Assembly: GCA_020850535.1 (NCBI GenBank) | Contig: JADZEM010000071.1 | Span: forward strand, 1-58,295 | Direction: 5' to 3' | DNA from: Chloroflexota bacterium | GTDB lineage: Bacteria > Chloroflexota > UBA6077 > JACCZL01 | Length of the DNA stretch: 58,295 bases | Shown here: piece after piece, positions 34,632-42,704 of the stretch | Layout of the letters: each line of letters starts with the position of its first letter | Numbering within the stretch: position 1 is the stretch's first letter | Made by a program: the position numbers and the translations under genes | Notes under the pieces: model-generated | What the model saw: the letters and a program-made list of their open reading frames with translations, nothing else | Database searches by the model: none | Told to the model about the DNA's origin: nothing

Positions 34632-34732
34632 CCGGAGCAAGCGCAGGTCAAGTCTGACGGTCGGGCCGCGGTTCATGTACGGGACCCCGGCGCCGCGTGC
34701 GGCTGGTGGATGCTGCCCGACTTTCACGAGTG

Positions 34733-34738
34733 TACACT
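34733..34738 (+). promoter_or_regulatory. -10-like hexamer 6 bases before a start codon
   Basis: TACACT ends exactly 6 bases before the ATG at 34745 and there is no Shine-Dalgarno sequence, suggesting a leaderless transcript. Confidence 0.5.
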
Positions 34739-34744
34739 GCCGCC

Positions 34745-35842
34745 ATGAGCGGACCGCCCCTCTTCGCCCAGCTTGCCGCGCGCTTCGGCGCGCAGCCCGA
34801 ACGGCTCGCCGTCGAGAGCCTCGCCTTCCTGCTGTCTGGCTCGGGCGCGGTGCGCGCCGCCGTCGGCGACCTCTGCACGATCGCTGCGCCACAGCTTGCA
34901 TCAGTCAGCCAGGGGCTGCGGTTCGGGAGCAGGCCGGACGCTGACGAGCGACGTCAGGCAGGGCCGGTCGGCCTGGACCGGCACGGCGCGGCGCGCGTCA
35001 TCGTGGACGGCCGCTTCTGGTCCGCCCTGCCAGCCGATCAGCCAGTCAGTGCGCTTCGGCAGCTCGCGCCACACGTCGAGAGCGCCCTGCTGATCCTCGC
35101 GCCGCCGGAGCGGTTTACGGCGCTCTGGGCCGAGGTTCGCCGCCGCTGCCGGCTGGCGGGCCTGCCGGTCCACGGCGACCATGCTATCGGCGATCCGATC
35201 CGTTGGACGCGGGTGGGCGAGCGACAGACTGTCATCCTGACGAGCTGGAGCGCCGTGCTGGCCGGGGCGCGCACACGGCTCCAGGCGGCAGGCGACGCTG
35301 ACACTCTGGCCGAGATCGAGCAGCTGGCTGGCCTGTGCGCGCAGCTCGACGGGGAGGCGTTCATGCCGCTCGGGATCGACGAGCTGTCGAGCACGGTGGC
35401 GCGGCGGCTCTCGCAGCTGGCCGGGCTGGTCGAGCAATTGGCCCAGAACTGTCAGGGCAGCGGCCTGTGCCTGAGCGCCGAGCCTGACGGTCATGCCGAG
35501 CCGGGCCACCTCGGGTATCGGCTGCGGTTCTCGGGCGTCTCGCTGGTGGTCTGCTTCAGCGTCTCACGGTGGGCGGCGCTCCGCGAGACGCCCTTCTGGC
35601 TGCTGGTCTACGACGCCGATGGCCGCCCGGCACGGGGCGTCGAGGCGCGCCTGGGGGCGCTGGCGTCCGAGATTCCCCCACGCTTGCTGCGAGACGCCGA
35701 GTCCGACGCGCCGCTGGTACCGCTCATCCCGCCGGTCGGCGTGGACCGCGAGGCCGTCTTGTCGGAGCTGGAACGGCAGGTTGAGGCGGTCGCGCGCTTG
35801 CTCGGAGAAGGCCCCACGACCGGGTTCGGCTCGGCCGGCTGA
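34745..35842 (+). CDS. Degenerate PD-(D/E)XK nuclease-like protein
   Basis: A 365-residue soluble protein. Residues 5-45 (LFAQLAARFGAQPERLAVES and following) and 73-118 (VGLDRHGAARVIVDGRFW, ADQPV, then ALLILAPPERFTALW) follow a family of PD-(D/E)XK-superfamily proteins that I recall as having PDLVGFD and IEAKFWAGL at these places. Here the first acidic residue is replaced (AGPVGLD) and the E-x-K triplet is D-G-R (88-90), so nuclease activity is doubtful. The C-terminal half is unassigned. The ATG directly follows a -10 hexamer. Its 3' end overlaps the convergent LexA-box gene by 235 bases. Confidence 0.65.
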   Translation: MSGPPLFAQLAARFGAQPERLAVESLAFLLSGSGAVRAAVGDLCTIAAPQLASVSQGLRFGSRPDADERRQAGPVGLDRHGAARVIVDGRFWSALPADQPVSALRQLAPHVESALLILAPPERFTALWAEVRRRCRLAGLPVHGDHAIGDPIRWTRVGERQTVILTSWSAVLAGARTRLQAAGDADTLAEIEQLAGLCAQLDGEAFMPLGIDELSSTVARRLSQLAGLVEQLAQNCQGSGLCLSAEPDGHAEPGHLGYRLRFSGVSLVVCFSVSRWAALRETPFWLLVYDADGRPARGVEARLGALASEIPPRLLRDAESDAPLVPLIPPVGVDREAVLSELERQVEAVARLLGEGPTTGFGSAG

Positions 35843-36744
35843 CTGGCCTTCCGGGCGGATCGCGCCGAGCCTGACGGCACGGTTGCCGCCGGTTTGGGAG
35901 CCGTGGCCAACGACCTGGATGCGGCCGGCACTCCAGCCGCCTCGACCGCCTGGCGGTCACGCCGGCGAGCCGGCCGCTTCACGCCCGACGGCTCGACCTC
36001 GGCGGCGACTCCATCAGCCAATGCTGCGCTCTCGGCGGCTGACTCGCCCGACGGCGAGCCAACCCGCTTCCGCCGAGCGCCACGCGTCGCGCGAGCCGGC
36101 GGAGCGGCTGGTTCGAGCAGCATCGCAGCATCCCGATCCGGGCGGCCAGCGGCGGCAGGCCGGGCGTCCGCGTCAGCAGTGTCGGTATCCAGTCCAGCAG
36201 GCGAGACAGCCACGACAGCGTCAGCGCGATCAGCGCGATCAGCGCGATCAGCGCCCGGAGCATGGTCGAGTGCGGCCTCCCGCGCTACGGCCTCCGACTC
36301 GCCCGGCACCGCCGGTGGCAGCCCGAGCGGCGCGTCGATCTGCGCCTCGGCCGCACGCCAGCCGCCCTCCTGCCGCTTGCGCTCGCGCCGACGCCGGGTG
36401 GTGGCACGGACCGGCCGCGCCGGACCGCTCTCGGCGAGCACGGCACGCTCGTCGGCCACCACGACAGCCGCGACAGATGCCGACTCCATCACGGCCCCGG
36501 CCTTGCGTCGGCGGGCGCGGGCTGGCTCCAGCGACTCGTCCCGCCCGACCCAGAAATGATGCTTCAGTACCGACGGGTCTGGCCGGACCAGCAGCGTCGT
36601 ATCGGCAAACAGCTCGTCGGGGTGGACGTGGCAGCAGTTGGCCGGACGGCCGAACCGGGCGGCAAAGCGCTCGGCAGCCTCGGCGAGCCGGGCCTGCGGG
36701 GACAGGCGGCGGTTGGCATCGTACCAGAGGAGCCCGAGCTTCAT
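35608..36744 (-). CDS. LexA-box-controlled protein of unknown function with long disordered tail
   Basis: A 378-residue open frame. Only the first ~75 residues look folded: MKLGLLWYDANRRLSP, AAERFAARFGRPANCCHVHP, then LKHHFWVGRDE. The rest is Ala/Arg/Pro/Ser-rich with a 9-bp repeat coding ADR units. ATG at 36744 has GAGGAGG 7-8 bases upstream. TACAAT and a perfect LexA box (36789-36800) lie just upstream, so it should be induced by DNA damage. The last ~78 codons overlap the convergent gene, so the true end could be earlier through a frameshift I cannot see. Function unknown. Confidence 0.62.
   Translation of the reverse strand: MKLGLLWYDANRRLSPQARLAEAAERFAARFGRPANCCHVHPDELFADTTLLVRPDPSVLKHHFWVGRDESLEPARARRRKAGAVMESASVAAVVVADERAVLAESGPARPVRATTRRRRERKRQEGGWRAAEAQIDAPLGLPPAVPGESEAVAREAALDHAPGADRADRADRADAVVAVSPAGLDTDTADADARPAAAGRPDRDAAMLLEPAAPPARATRGARRKRVGSPSGESAAESAALADGVAAEVEPSGVKRPARRRDRQAVEAAGVPAASRSLATAPKPAATVPSGSARSARKASQPAEPNPVVGPSPSKRATASTCRSSSDKTASRSTPTGGMSGTSGASDSASRSKRGGISDASAPRRASTPRAGRPSAS
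36221..36254. repeat. 9-bp tandem repeat in a coding region
   Basis: TCAGCGCGA is repeated 3.8 times in frame, giving Ala-Asp-Arg units in the disordered tail of the LexA-box gene. Confidence 0.88.
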
Positions 36745-36788
36745 GACGCCCTCCTCGGCGCAGGCGGGAGACGATCCGGATCGTGATA

Positions 36789-36800
36789 GAACTGGTGTTC
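36789..36800. promoter_or_regulatory. LexA box
   Basis: GAACTGGTGTTC is a perfect GAAC-N4-GTTC operator, flanked like the lexA site (AGAAC...GTTCT). It overlaps the likely start point downstream of TACAAT (minus strand, 36802-36807), so it should repress the 35608-36744 gene. tsaD begins 59 bases away on the other strand and has its own -10. Confidence 0.85.
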
Positions 36801-36843
36801 TATTGTACACCGGTCGGTCCGCGGCCGTCTGTTCCCGGGCCGC

Positions 36844-36849
36844 TACAAT
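36844..36849 (+). promoter_or_regulatory. -10 element of tsaD
   Basis: TACAAT lies 9 bases before the ATG at 36859. With a start point about 7 bases downstream the leader would be about 3 bases, so the mRNA is probably nearly leaderless. No ribosome binding site is visible. Confidence 0.5.
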
Positions 36850-36858
36850 TCTGTGATC

Positions 36859-37860
36859 ATGCGCGTTCTGGGTATCGAGAGCTCCTGCGACGAGACGGCC
36901 TCCGCCATCGTGGTGGACGGGCGTCTGCTCGAATCGAACGTGGTCGCCTCGCAGGAGGATGTCCACCGCGAGACCGGCGGCGTGGTCCCCGAGACGGCGT
37001 CGCGGCTGCACTTGCGGGCCATCGGGCCGGTCATCCAGCGGGCCTTCGCCGAGGCCGGCCGCACCTGGGACGACATCGACGTGATCGCGGTGACGCGCGG
37101 TCCGGGTCTGGCCGGGTCATTGCTGGTGGGCGTGAACGCGGCCAAGGCGCTGGCGTTCGCGCGCGGGCTGCCGCTGGTGGGGGTCAACCACCTGGAGGGG
37201 CACGTCTACGCGAACTGGCTGGTGGAGGGCGTCGAGCCGGTCTTCCCCGTCATCTGCCTGATCGTCTCGGGCGGCCACTCCGACATCGTGCTGATGCGCG
37301 GCCACGGTCAGTACGAGCGGCTCGGCTGGACCCTTGACGATGCGCCCGGCGAGGCGTTCGACAAGGCGGCGCGGATGATGGGCCTGCGCTATCCTGGCGG
37401 CCCGTCGATCCAGAAAGCCGCCGCCACCGGCGACCCGACCCGCTACCCGTTGCCGCGCGCCTGGCTGCGCCCGACCTGGAACTTCAGCTTCAGCGGCCTG
37501 AAGACGGCCGTCCACCGAACCGTCCACGAGGCTGGCGACAGCCTGAACGTCCCTGATCTGGCGGCCTCGTTTCAGGAAGCGGTCGTGGACGTCCTCGCCA
37601 CCAAGGCCGTTGAGGCCGCCCGCGAGCACGGCGCGAACACCATCGCGCTGGCGGGCGGCGTCGCGTCGAATCTGGCGCTGCGTCAGCGAGTCCAGCAGTT
37701 GAGCGGCGGCCCGGTGCTGATCCCGCCGGTCTCGCTGTGCACCGACAACGGCGCGATGATCGCGTCAGTCGGCTACTTCCGCTACGCGGCCGGCGAGCGC
37801 TCGGCCCTCGACCTCGACGTGATCCCGGTCCTGCCGATCGCCGAGCGCGCCGCCAGTTAG
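36859..37860 (+). CDS. tsaD: tRNA N6-adenosine threonylcarbamoyltransferase TsaD
   Basis: A 333-residue enzyme that transfers threonylcarbamoyl to A37 of ANN-decoding tRNAs, with TsaB and TsaE. It has the ASKHA-fold start [13 protein letters not shown], the metal-binding His111 and His115 in [23 protein letters not shown] and the C-terminal [13 protein letters not shown]. Length is standard. ATG 36859 is preferred over the GTG at 36853, which would lie too close to the -10. Its stop overlaps the stop of the convergent HepT-like gene. Confidence 0.97.
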   Translation: MRVLGIESSCDETASAIVVDGRLLESNVVASQEDVHRETGGVVPETASRLHLRAIGPVIQRAFAEAGRTWDDIDVIAVTRGPGLAGSLLVGVNAAKALAFARGLPLVGVNHLEGHVYANWLVEGVEPVFPVICLIVSGGHSDIVLMRGHGQYERLGWTLDDAPGEAFDKAARMMGLRYPGGPSIQKAAATGDPTRYPLPRAWLRPTWNFSFSGLKTAVHRTVHEAGDSLNVPDLAASFQEAVVDVLATKAVEAAREHGANTIALAGGVASNLALRQRVQQLSGGPVLIPPVSLCTDNGAMIASVGYFRYAAGERSALDLDVIPVLPIAERAAS

Positions 37861-38333
37861 CTCACCGCCTCACGGTCCGGCTGATCGCCATCGTCGGGAC
37901 ACTCCGGCTCGGGGCGGCGCAGACCGAACGCCACCAGCACGCCATCGGCAAACTGGGTCAAATCGTTGGTCCAGACCTCGGCGTGGCGCTCGATGTAGTC
38001 GTCGTCCAGGTGGTCGAACTCCTCATGCGCCAGCGTCACGAGCCGCGTGGACGTAGCCAGTCGCTCGCTCAGGTCCGGGTCGATCACGTCATGCCGGGCC
38101 AGCATCCGGAATAGCGCCATGTGGTGATCCCAGTGCTCCCAGCCGGCATCGAGGATGATCGTCTCGGCGAGGGCGATGGCCGATTCAAGGGCGCGCAGCA
38201 TATTGTGCTCGACCAGATCGTCGATCTCACGCTGGAGCAGGAAATCGTGGCGTGACCCGCGCGTCTCACGCACGCGCGCGACATGCCGGTCCAGGCGCTG
38301 AATCCAGTAGAGCGTGCCGCGCGGATCCTTCAC
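37857..38333 (-). CDS. HepT-like (DUF86-type) protein without cognate nucleotidyltransferase
   Basis: A 158-residue all-helical protein. Arg97-x5-His103 ([16 protein letters not shown]) matches the R-x(4-6)-H RNase motif of HepT toxins and the following helices fit the fold. In HepT the motif continues HxY, where the Tyr is AMPylated by the MntA antitoxin. Here that position is Glu105. No MntA gene is adjacent; a Uma2 gene lies 70 bases upstream on the same strand. GTG at 38333 has GGAGG 7 bases upstream. It may be a diverged toxin or a housekeeping relative. Confidence 0.6.
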   Translation of the reverse strand: MKDPRGTLYWIQRLDRHVARVRETRGSRHDFLLQREIDDLVEHNMLRALESAIALAETIILDAGWEHWDHHMALFRMLARHDVIDPDLSERLATSTRLVTLAHEEFDHLDDDYIERHAEVWTNDLTQFADGVLVAFGLRRPEPECPDDGDQPDREAVS

Positions 38334-38403
38334 CAAGCGCCCTCCTGGCTCACGCTCCAACGACGCTCCGTATCGTCGACGCCACCTGCAGCTCGCGCTT
38401 GCG

Positions 38404-38952
38404 TCAGTCTGCCAGCTCGTCCAGCGGGATCTCAAGCCCTGGGAACAGTGTCGGGCGGAAGACCTCGCCGGGGTCAACCGTGCAGACCAATTGGTAGCCC
38501 CGCTCGCCGAGCACCCGTTCCTCGATGCGTGGGCCTTCGGGATCGAGGATCCAGTAGTGCGTCACGCCGGCCGCACCGTAGCGGCGCAGCTTGATGCCCC
38601 GATCCCGGGCCTCGGTACTCGGCGACAGCACCTCGACCACCAGATCAGGCGGCCCCTCGACGCCCCGCTCGGAGATGTAGTGCGCCCGCTCGTGCGAGAT
38701 GAAGATGATATCCGGCTCCAGGCCGTTCTCATCATCCAGTACCACGCCAGTGGGGGCCGGCACGACATAGCCAAGATGATGGTCATCAACCCAGTTGATG
38801 ACGCGCTTGTTCAGTCGATTGAGTTGTAGCTGGTGCCTCCATGCCGGACTTGGACTCACGTAGAGCTCCCCATCGATTACCTCGTAGATTTTGCCGTTGT
38901 CCGGTGCGTCCCAGATGTCCGACGCCAGGAAGCGAACGCCGTGTGCCGCCAT
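38404..38952 (-). CDS. Uma2 family (DUF820) putative endonuclease
   Basis: A 182-residue protein with the full Uma2 restriction-endonuclease-like fold: YEVIDGELYVSPSPAWRHQ, then GLEPDIIFIS with the catalytic Asp, and PPDLVVEVLSPSTEARDRGIK with the Glu and Lys positions, followed by VTHYWILDPEG. ATG at 38952 has AGGAGG 6 bases upstream. Such genes are numerous in Chloroflexota and cyanobacteria and their role is unclear. It precedes the HepT-like gene. A truncated relative is at 26056. Confidence 0.88.
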   Translation of the reverse strand: MAAHGVRFLASDIWDAPDNGKIYEVIDGELYVSPSPAWRHQLQLNRLNKRVINWVDDHHLGYVVPAPTGVVLDDENGLEPDIIFISHERAHYISERGVEGPPDLVVEVLSPSTEARDRGIKLRRYGAAGVTHYWILDPEGPRIEERVLGERGYQLVCTVDPGEVFRPTLFPGLEIPLDELAD

Positions 38953-39008
38953 CTCCAGCCTCCTACAGCCAGTGTACACGCGCCACGCCCGACTACGGAC
39001 AAGAAAGG

Positions 39009-39037
39009 CCCCCTCTCCCGGTGTGCGGGAAAGGGGG
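39009..39037. repeat. GC-rich REP-like hairpin, copy 2
   Basis: CCCCCTCTCCCG pairs with CGGGAAAGGGGG around a GTGTG loop, one mismatch. It lies between the Uma2 gene and the end of the sugar ABC operon and may end that transcript. Its core matches the copy at 44572. Confidence 0.7.
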
Positions 39038-39065
39038 GGTGGGAGTGGCGGGAGCCAGCGAGCGC

Positions 39066-39968
39066 CTACCCCTTGACCGACCCTGCCGTCAGCCCGCTCA
39101 CCACGAACCGCTGCGCCACGAAGTACAGCAGCACCACCGGCATGCTCATCAGCGTGGCTCCGGCCATGATCATTCCCCACAGGAAGATGTCCCCGAAGAC
39201 CAGCTTCGTCATGCCCGGCGAGAGCGTCATCTTGGTGCTGTCGTTCATCAAGATGAAGGCGTAGAGGTACTCGTTCCAGGAGAGCGTGAAGGCGAAGATC
39301 GTCGCGGCGGCCACGCCCGGCGCGGCCAGCGGCAGGATGATCAGCACCATCGCCTGCACCCGCGTCGCGCCGTCCACCAGCGCCGCTTCCTCAAGCTCGC
39401 GCGGGATGCTGGTCAGGTACGCCCGCAGCATCCAGGTGCAGAACGGCACCGTGAAGATCAGGTAGCTCAGCACCAGCCCGAAATAGTCGTCGGTCAGGCC
39501 GAGCACGCTGAGGATCACGAAGACCGGCACCACGAGCAGCGTGGCCGGGAAGATGTACGCCAGGAAGAACGTCCCCGCCAGGAAGCCCCGCCCTGGGTAG
39601 CGCAGCCGTGCCAGGCTGTAGGCCGCCATCGTCCCGACGACCACCGCCAGCAGCGTGGTGATCATCGAGACCGCCGCGCTGTTCCACATCCAGAGCATGA
39701 ACGGGTACTCGCGGATGAGCTGCGCGAAGGCGTCCAGCGTGATCCGCTTGGGCAGCAGGCTGATCTTCGCGCTGTACGAGAGCGTCGGCGGATCGAACGC
39801 CGTCAGCAGCATCCAGTACAGCGGGAAGATCACGATCACCAGGGCAGTCCCCAGCACGGACCACTGGAGCACCAGCTTGACGATGCGCTCCTGCTGAAGC
39901 GTCCCGGACCGGCTCGCGCCCGAGCCGCGCGCCTCCTGCACATTGATGGTCTGAACGGCGTTGCTCAT
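39066..39968 (-). CDS. Sugar ABC transporter permease, MalG-type
   Basis: A 300-residue inner-membrane permease with six membrane segments and the EAA loop that contacts the ATPase: EEAALVDGATRVQAMVLIIL (about 197-216). The start ATG at 39968 overlaps the stop of the MalF-type gene (ATGA), so the two are translationally coupled. It is the last gene of the operon; no ATP-binding protein gene follows, so a shared MsmK/UgpC-type ATPase elsewhere is expected. Substrate is probably a sugar or glycerol phosphate derivative. Confidence 0.93.
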   Translation of the reverse strand: MSNAVQTINVQEARGSGASRSGTLQQERIVKLVLQWSVLGTALVIVIFPLYWMLLTAFDPPTLSYSAKISLLPKRITLDAFAQLIREYPFMLWMWNSAAVSMITTLLAVVVGTMAAYSLARLRYPGRGFLAGTFFLAYIFPATLLVVPVFVILSVLGLTDDYFGLVLSYLIFTVPFCTWMLRAYLTSIPRELEEAALVDGATRVQAMVLIILPLAAPGVAAATIFAFTLSWNEYLYAFILMNDSTKMTLSPGMTKLVFGDIFLWGMIMAGATLMSMPVVLLYFVAQRFVVSGLTAGSVKG

Positions 39969-40891
39969 CCTGCTTCCTCCCGCTTGTTCAAGAAGCGCGT
40001 CAGCAGCACGATCAACACGATCAGCAGCGGCAGCATCAGCACCGAGATCGCCACGCCCTTGCCAAGCTCCAGGCCGCGAATCGCCACCTTGTAGGTCAGC
40101 GTCGCCAGCACGTCCGTCGCGTTGCCGGGTCCGCCCTTCGTCAGCAGCCAGATGATCGCGAAGTCGTTCAGGGTGAAAATGGTCGAGAGCAGCGTCACCA
40201 CCGCCATCACCGGCGCCAGCCCCGGCAGCGTGACGTGGCGGAACCGAGCGACCATCCCCGCGCCATCGACCTTGGCGGCGTCGTACTGGTCGCTGCCGAC
40301 CGTCTGGAGGCCGGCCAGCAGGGTCATGCTGAAGAAGGGGAACCCCTTCCAGACGTTGACGGCAATGACCGAGATCATCGCCAGGACCGGGTCGCTCAGG
40401 AACAGCACCGGCCGTTCGACCAGCCCCGTGCCCATGAGGACATGGTTGAAGACGCCGGCCACGTCGCTGTACATCCACATCCAGATCAGGACCGCCACCA
40501 GGGATGGCAGCGCCCACGGCAGGATCATGATCGAGCGGACGATGCCGCGCCCTGGCATCGACTCGTTCAGGGCCAGCGCGACCGCCGTGCCGATGACCAG
40601 CTTCAGCGCCACCGAGCTGCCGGCGAAGACCAGGACGTTGCGGACCACGATCCAGAACGTCCAGTCCGTGACCAGCGTGATGTAGTTGTCCAGCCCGATG
40701 AACGGCGCGGCGGCCTGCCCGATCAGCTTCTTCTGGAGGCTCATGATCACAGCGGTCAGGAACGGGTAGCCGACCAGCATGAGCAGCAGGAACGCCGCTG
40801 GCGCGAGCAACAGGTAGCCGAGCGTGGCGTCGCGCGGCAGGCGGAAGCGTCTCGCGGACGAGACGGGCACGGCGGCAGTTCTCAGCGCCAT
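39965..40891 (-). CDS. Sugar ABC transporter permease, MalF/UgpA-type
   Basis: A 308-residue permease with six membrane segments and the EAA-type loop QYDAAKVDGAGMVARFRHVT (about 211-230). It forms the channel with the MalG-type partner. ATG at 40891 lies 81 bases after the binding-protein stop, and its own stop overlaps the next start by 4 bases. The order binding protein, MalF, MalG is the usual CUT1 carbohydrate operon order. Confidence 0.93.
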   Translation of the reverse strand: MALRTAAVPVSSARRFRLPRDATLGYLLLAPAAFLLLMLVGYPFLTAVIMSLQKKLIGQAAAPFIGLDNYITLVTDWTFWIVVRNVLVFAGSSVALKLVIGTAVALALNESMPGRGIVRSIMILPWALPSLVAVLIWMWMYSDVAGVFNHVLMGTGLVERPVLFLSDPVLAMISVIAVNVWKGFPFFSMTLLAGLQTVGSDQYDAAKVDGAGMVARFRHVTLPGLAPVMAVVTLLSTIFTLNDFAIIWLLTKGGPGNATDVLATLTYKVAIRGLELGKGVAISVLMLPLLIVLIVLLTRFLNKREEAG

Positions 40892-40972
40892 GGTGACTCC
40901 CGTGTCTCAGGAACGGGCACGAGCGGCCCACGATCCACGGATCAGCGGGCCGCTCGCTCCCAGGGGATCAGG

Positions 40973-42397
40973 CTACGGCTTCTTGAACTTCGCCTCGGCT
41001 TCCTTCGCCTTCTGGTCCAGGAACTTGATCGCCTCCTCGGGGCTCTTGCCGTTCGCGCCGACCATCTGCATCGCCTCGCCCATAGCCGAGACGCCGAGGT
41101 CGTCGAAGACGGGGTTGCGCCCGCCGTCGGCGAACGGCGCCAGCGCGTACGGGATGATCTCCTGCTGGATCTGCTTGTTCCACTCGTCCTTGGTGAAGAA
41201 GTCGATGTTGGCGTAGTTCTTCAGCGCCGAGAACCAGTAGGAGCCGGCCGCCTCGAGGTTGCCAGGGTACCGCTCCTTCGAGAGCGCCTTCATGATGATC
41301 CGCTTGGACTCCTCGATGTACGGGGAGTTCTTGTTGATCACGAACATGAACCCGTCAGCCGTGGTGACCGGCGGGTTGCCGCCGCTGCCCGGCCAGGGTG
41401 TGAAGATCGAGTTCTTGAGCATGTTCATGTCGTCCTTCCGCATCGAAAGGACGGTGCTGCCGGTGTTCGAGATCGCGGCGACCTGCCCGCTGAGCCAGGC
41501 CTTGTTGTTGCCAGCGGCGTCCCACTGAAGGACGCCCTGCGGCATCACCTTGTGGGTGGTGTACATGTCCGTATACGCCTTGAAACCAGCGATGTTCTTC
41601 GGCGTGTCGAGGGTGGCTTTCGCCTCCTTGTCGAACATCCTGCCGCCGTGCGCCATCATCGCGCAGAGCAGGTTGCCGGCAAAGTCCGCGTTCGCCATCT
41701 GGCCACCGAAGCCGTACATGGCCCCCTTGGTGACCTTCTTGAACCCCTCGATCATCTCCTCCCACGTCTTGAACGGGACGGTCACGCCGGCGGCGGAGAA
41801 GACATCCTTCCGCAGGTGGAGCAGCCACGGCTCGACGTTGATCGGGATGCCGATGCGCTTGCCGTTCATCAGCGAGAACTTCTCGGGCGCGTCGAACCAG
41901 CCGCCGCCGGTCTTCCCGACCTCGTCGTACAGGTCCGGCACTTCCAGGCCAAAGCCGTTCTGGTACCAGAGCGCCCCGCTGGTGGTCATCGTCACGTCTG
42001 GAAGCTGCTTCGCCTCCATCGCCACGACTTCCTTCTGCACGTGGTCGTCGTTGCTGAACATCTCGATCTTGACCTCGAAGCCGCTCTCCTGGGCCGCCAT
42101 CTTGACGGAGTCCGAGAGCCAGGCGTTCGACTCGGGCAAGAACTGCTGCCGACCCCAGAAGGTCACGACCTTGCCAGCGCCGGAGGTCTTGGCTGGCGCT
42201 TGCTGAGCCGCTGCTGCCGGCTGGGCCGGCTGGCCGGCCGGTGCCGCCGCTGCAGGCTTCGTCTCGGCCGGCTTGCTCTCAGCCGGCTTCGCGCCAGGAG
42301 CCTGGACTGTGCCCGTACAGGCGCTCAAGAGCGCCGCGCTCGCGGTCAGGCCCAGGCCAAGCAGGAAACTACGTCGCTGAATCCGCACGCTGGTCAT
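40973..42397 (-). CDS. Sugar ABC transporter substrate-binding lipoprotein
   Basis: A 474-residue family 1 solute-binding protein. The N-terminus has a twin-arginine RRSFLLGLG and a lipobox LLSAC, suggesting Tat export and lipid anchoring. A Pro/Ala/Lys linker (about 30-70) precedes the binding domain (VVTFWGRQQFLPESNAW onward). ATG at 42397 has GAGAGG 8 bases upstream; the in-frame GTG at 42406 overlaps that site and is less likely. It delivers a sugar to the two permeases downstream. A 29-bp palindrome lies about 100 bases upstream. Confidence 0.9.
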   Translation of the reverse strand: MTSVRIQRRSFLLGLGLTASAALLSACTGTVQAPGAKPAESKPAETKPAAAAPAGQPAQPAAAAQQAPAKTSGAGKVVTFWGRQQFLPESNAWLSDSVKMAAQESGFEVKIEMFSNDDHVQKEVVAMEAKQLPDVTMTTSGALWYQNGFGLEVPDLYDEVGKTGGGWFDAPEKFSLMNGKRIGIPINVEPWLLHLRKDVFSAAGVTVPFKTWEEMIEGFKKVTKGAMYGFGGQMANADFAGNLLCAMMAHGGRMFDKEAKATLDTPKNIAGFKAYTDMYTTHKVMPQGVLQWDAAGNNKAWLSGQVAAISNTGSTVLSMRKDDMNMLKNSIFTPWPGSGGNPPVTTADGFMFVINKNSPYIEESKRIIMKALSKERYPGNLEAAGSYWFSALKNYANIDFFTKDEWNKQIQQEIIPYALAPFADGGRNPVFDDLGVSAMGEAMQMVGANGKSPEEAIKFLDQKAKEAEAKFKKP

Positions 42398-42494
42398 CCT
42401 CGACACCTCTCAGTGGGTACGCATGTGGCGCGCCGGTGCGCCAGAACCTCGATCCACGGACGGTTGCGCGGTCGCGTATGCAGTTTGGCGATCG

Positions 42495-42523
42495 CCGGGA
42501 TGGTGCGTCGTGCATCATCCCGG
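42495..42523. promoter_or_regulatory. 29-bp near-perfect palindrome upstream of the sugar ABC operon
   Basis: Arms CCGGGATG-N-TGC and GCA-N-CATCCCGG flank a 5-base centre at about 42509. It lies about 100 bases before the ABC operon start and 180 bases before the cupin. It could be an operator for a dimeric regulator; an RNA hairpin is the alternative. Confidence 0.5.
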
Positions 42524-42592
42524 AAGTCTCGTCATGGTACTCCGCTGCCACTCGAAGGGCAAGAGTGACCGAGACGAGCGCCCAGGGCGATC

Positions 42593-42658
42593 CCATGATG
42601 GCCTCGTCGTGCAGCCCCGACGGGGCTTTGGGAACACCAACGATCATGCAATCATCCT
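42593..42658. repeat. Decayed or variant fragment of the structured repeat element
   Basis: CCATGATG followed by GGGAACACCAACGATCATGC and AATCATCCT matches one end of the elements at 22.5 and 57.7 kb. It contains an extra GCCCCGACGGGGC hairpin. Only one end is recognisable. Confidence 0.6.
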
Positions 42659-42704
42659 GCGGCTAACCTGCCATCAATCGCGCACACGACGGCGTGGAGG
42701 CACC

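Noticed and set aside
35894-36559. 221-residue ORF opposite the LexA-box gene
   Set aside because: It lies antisense to a frame with an RBS, promoter and folded N-terminus, and its composition is typical of a GC-rich shadow.
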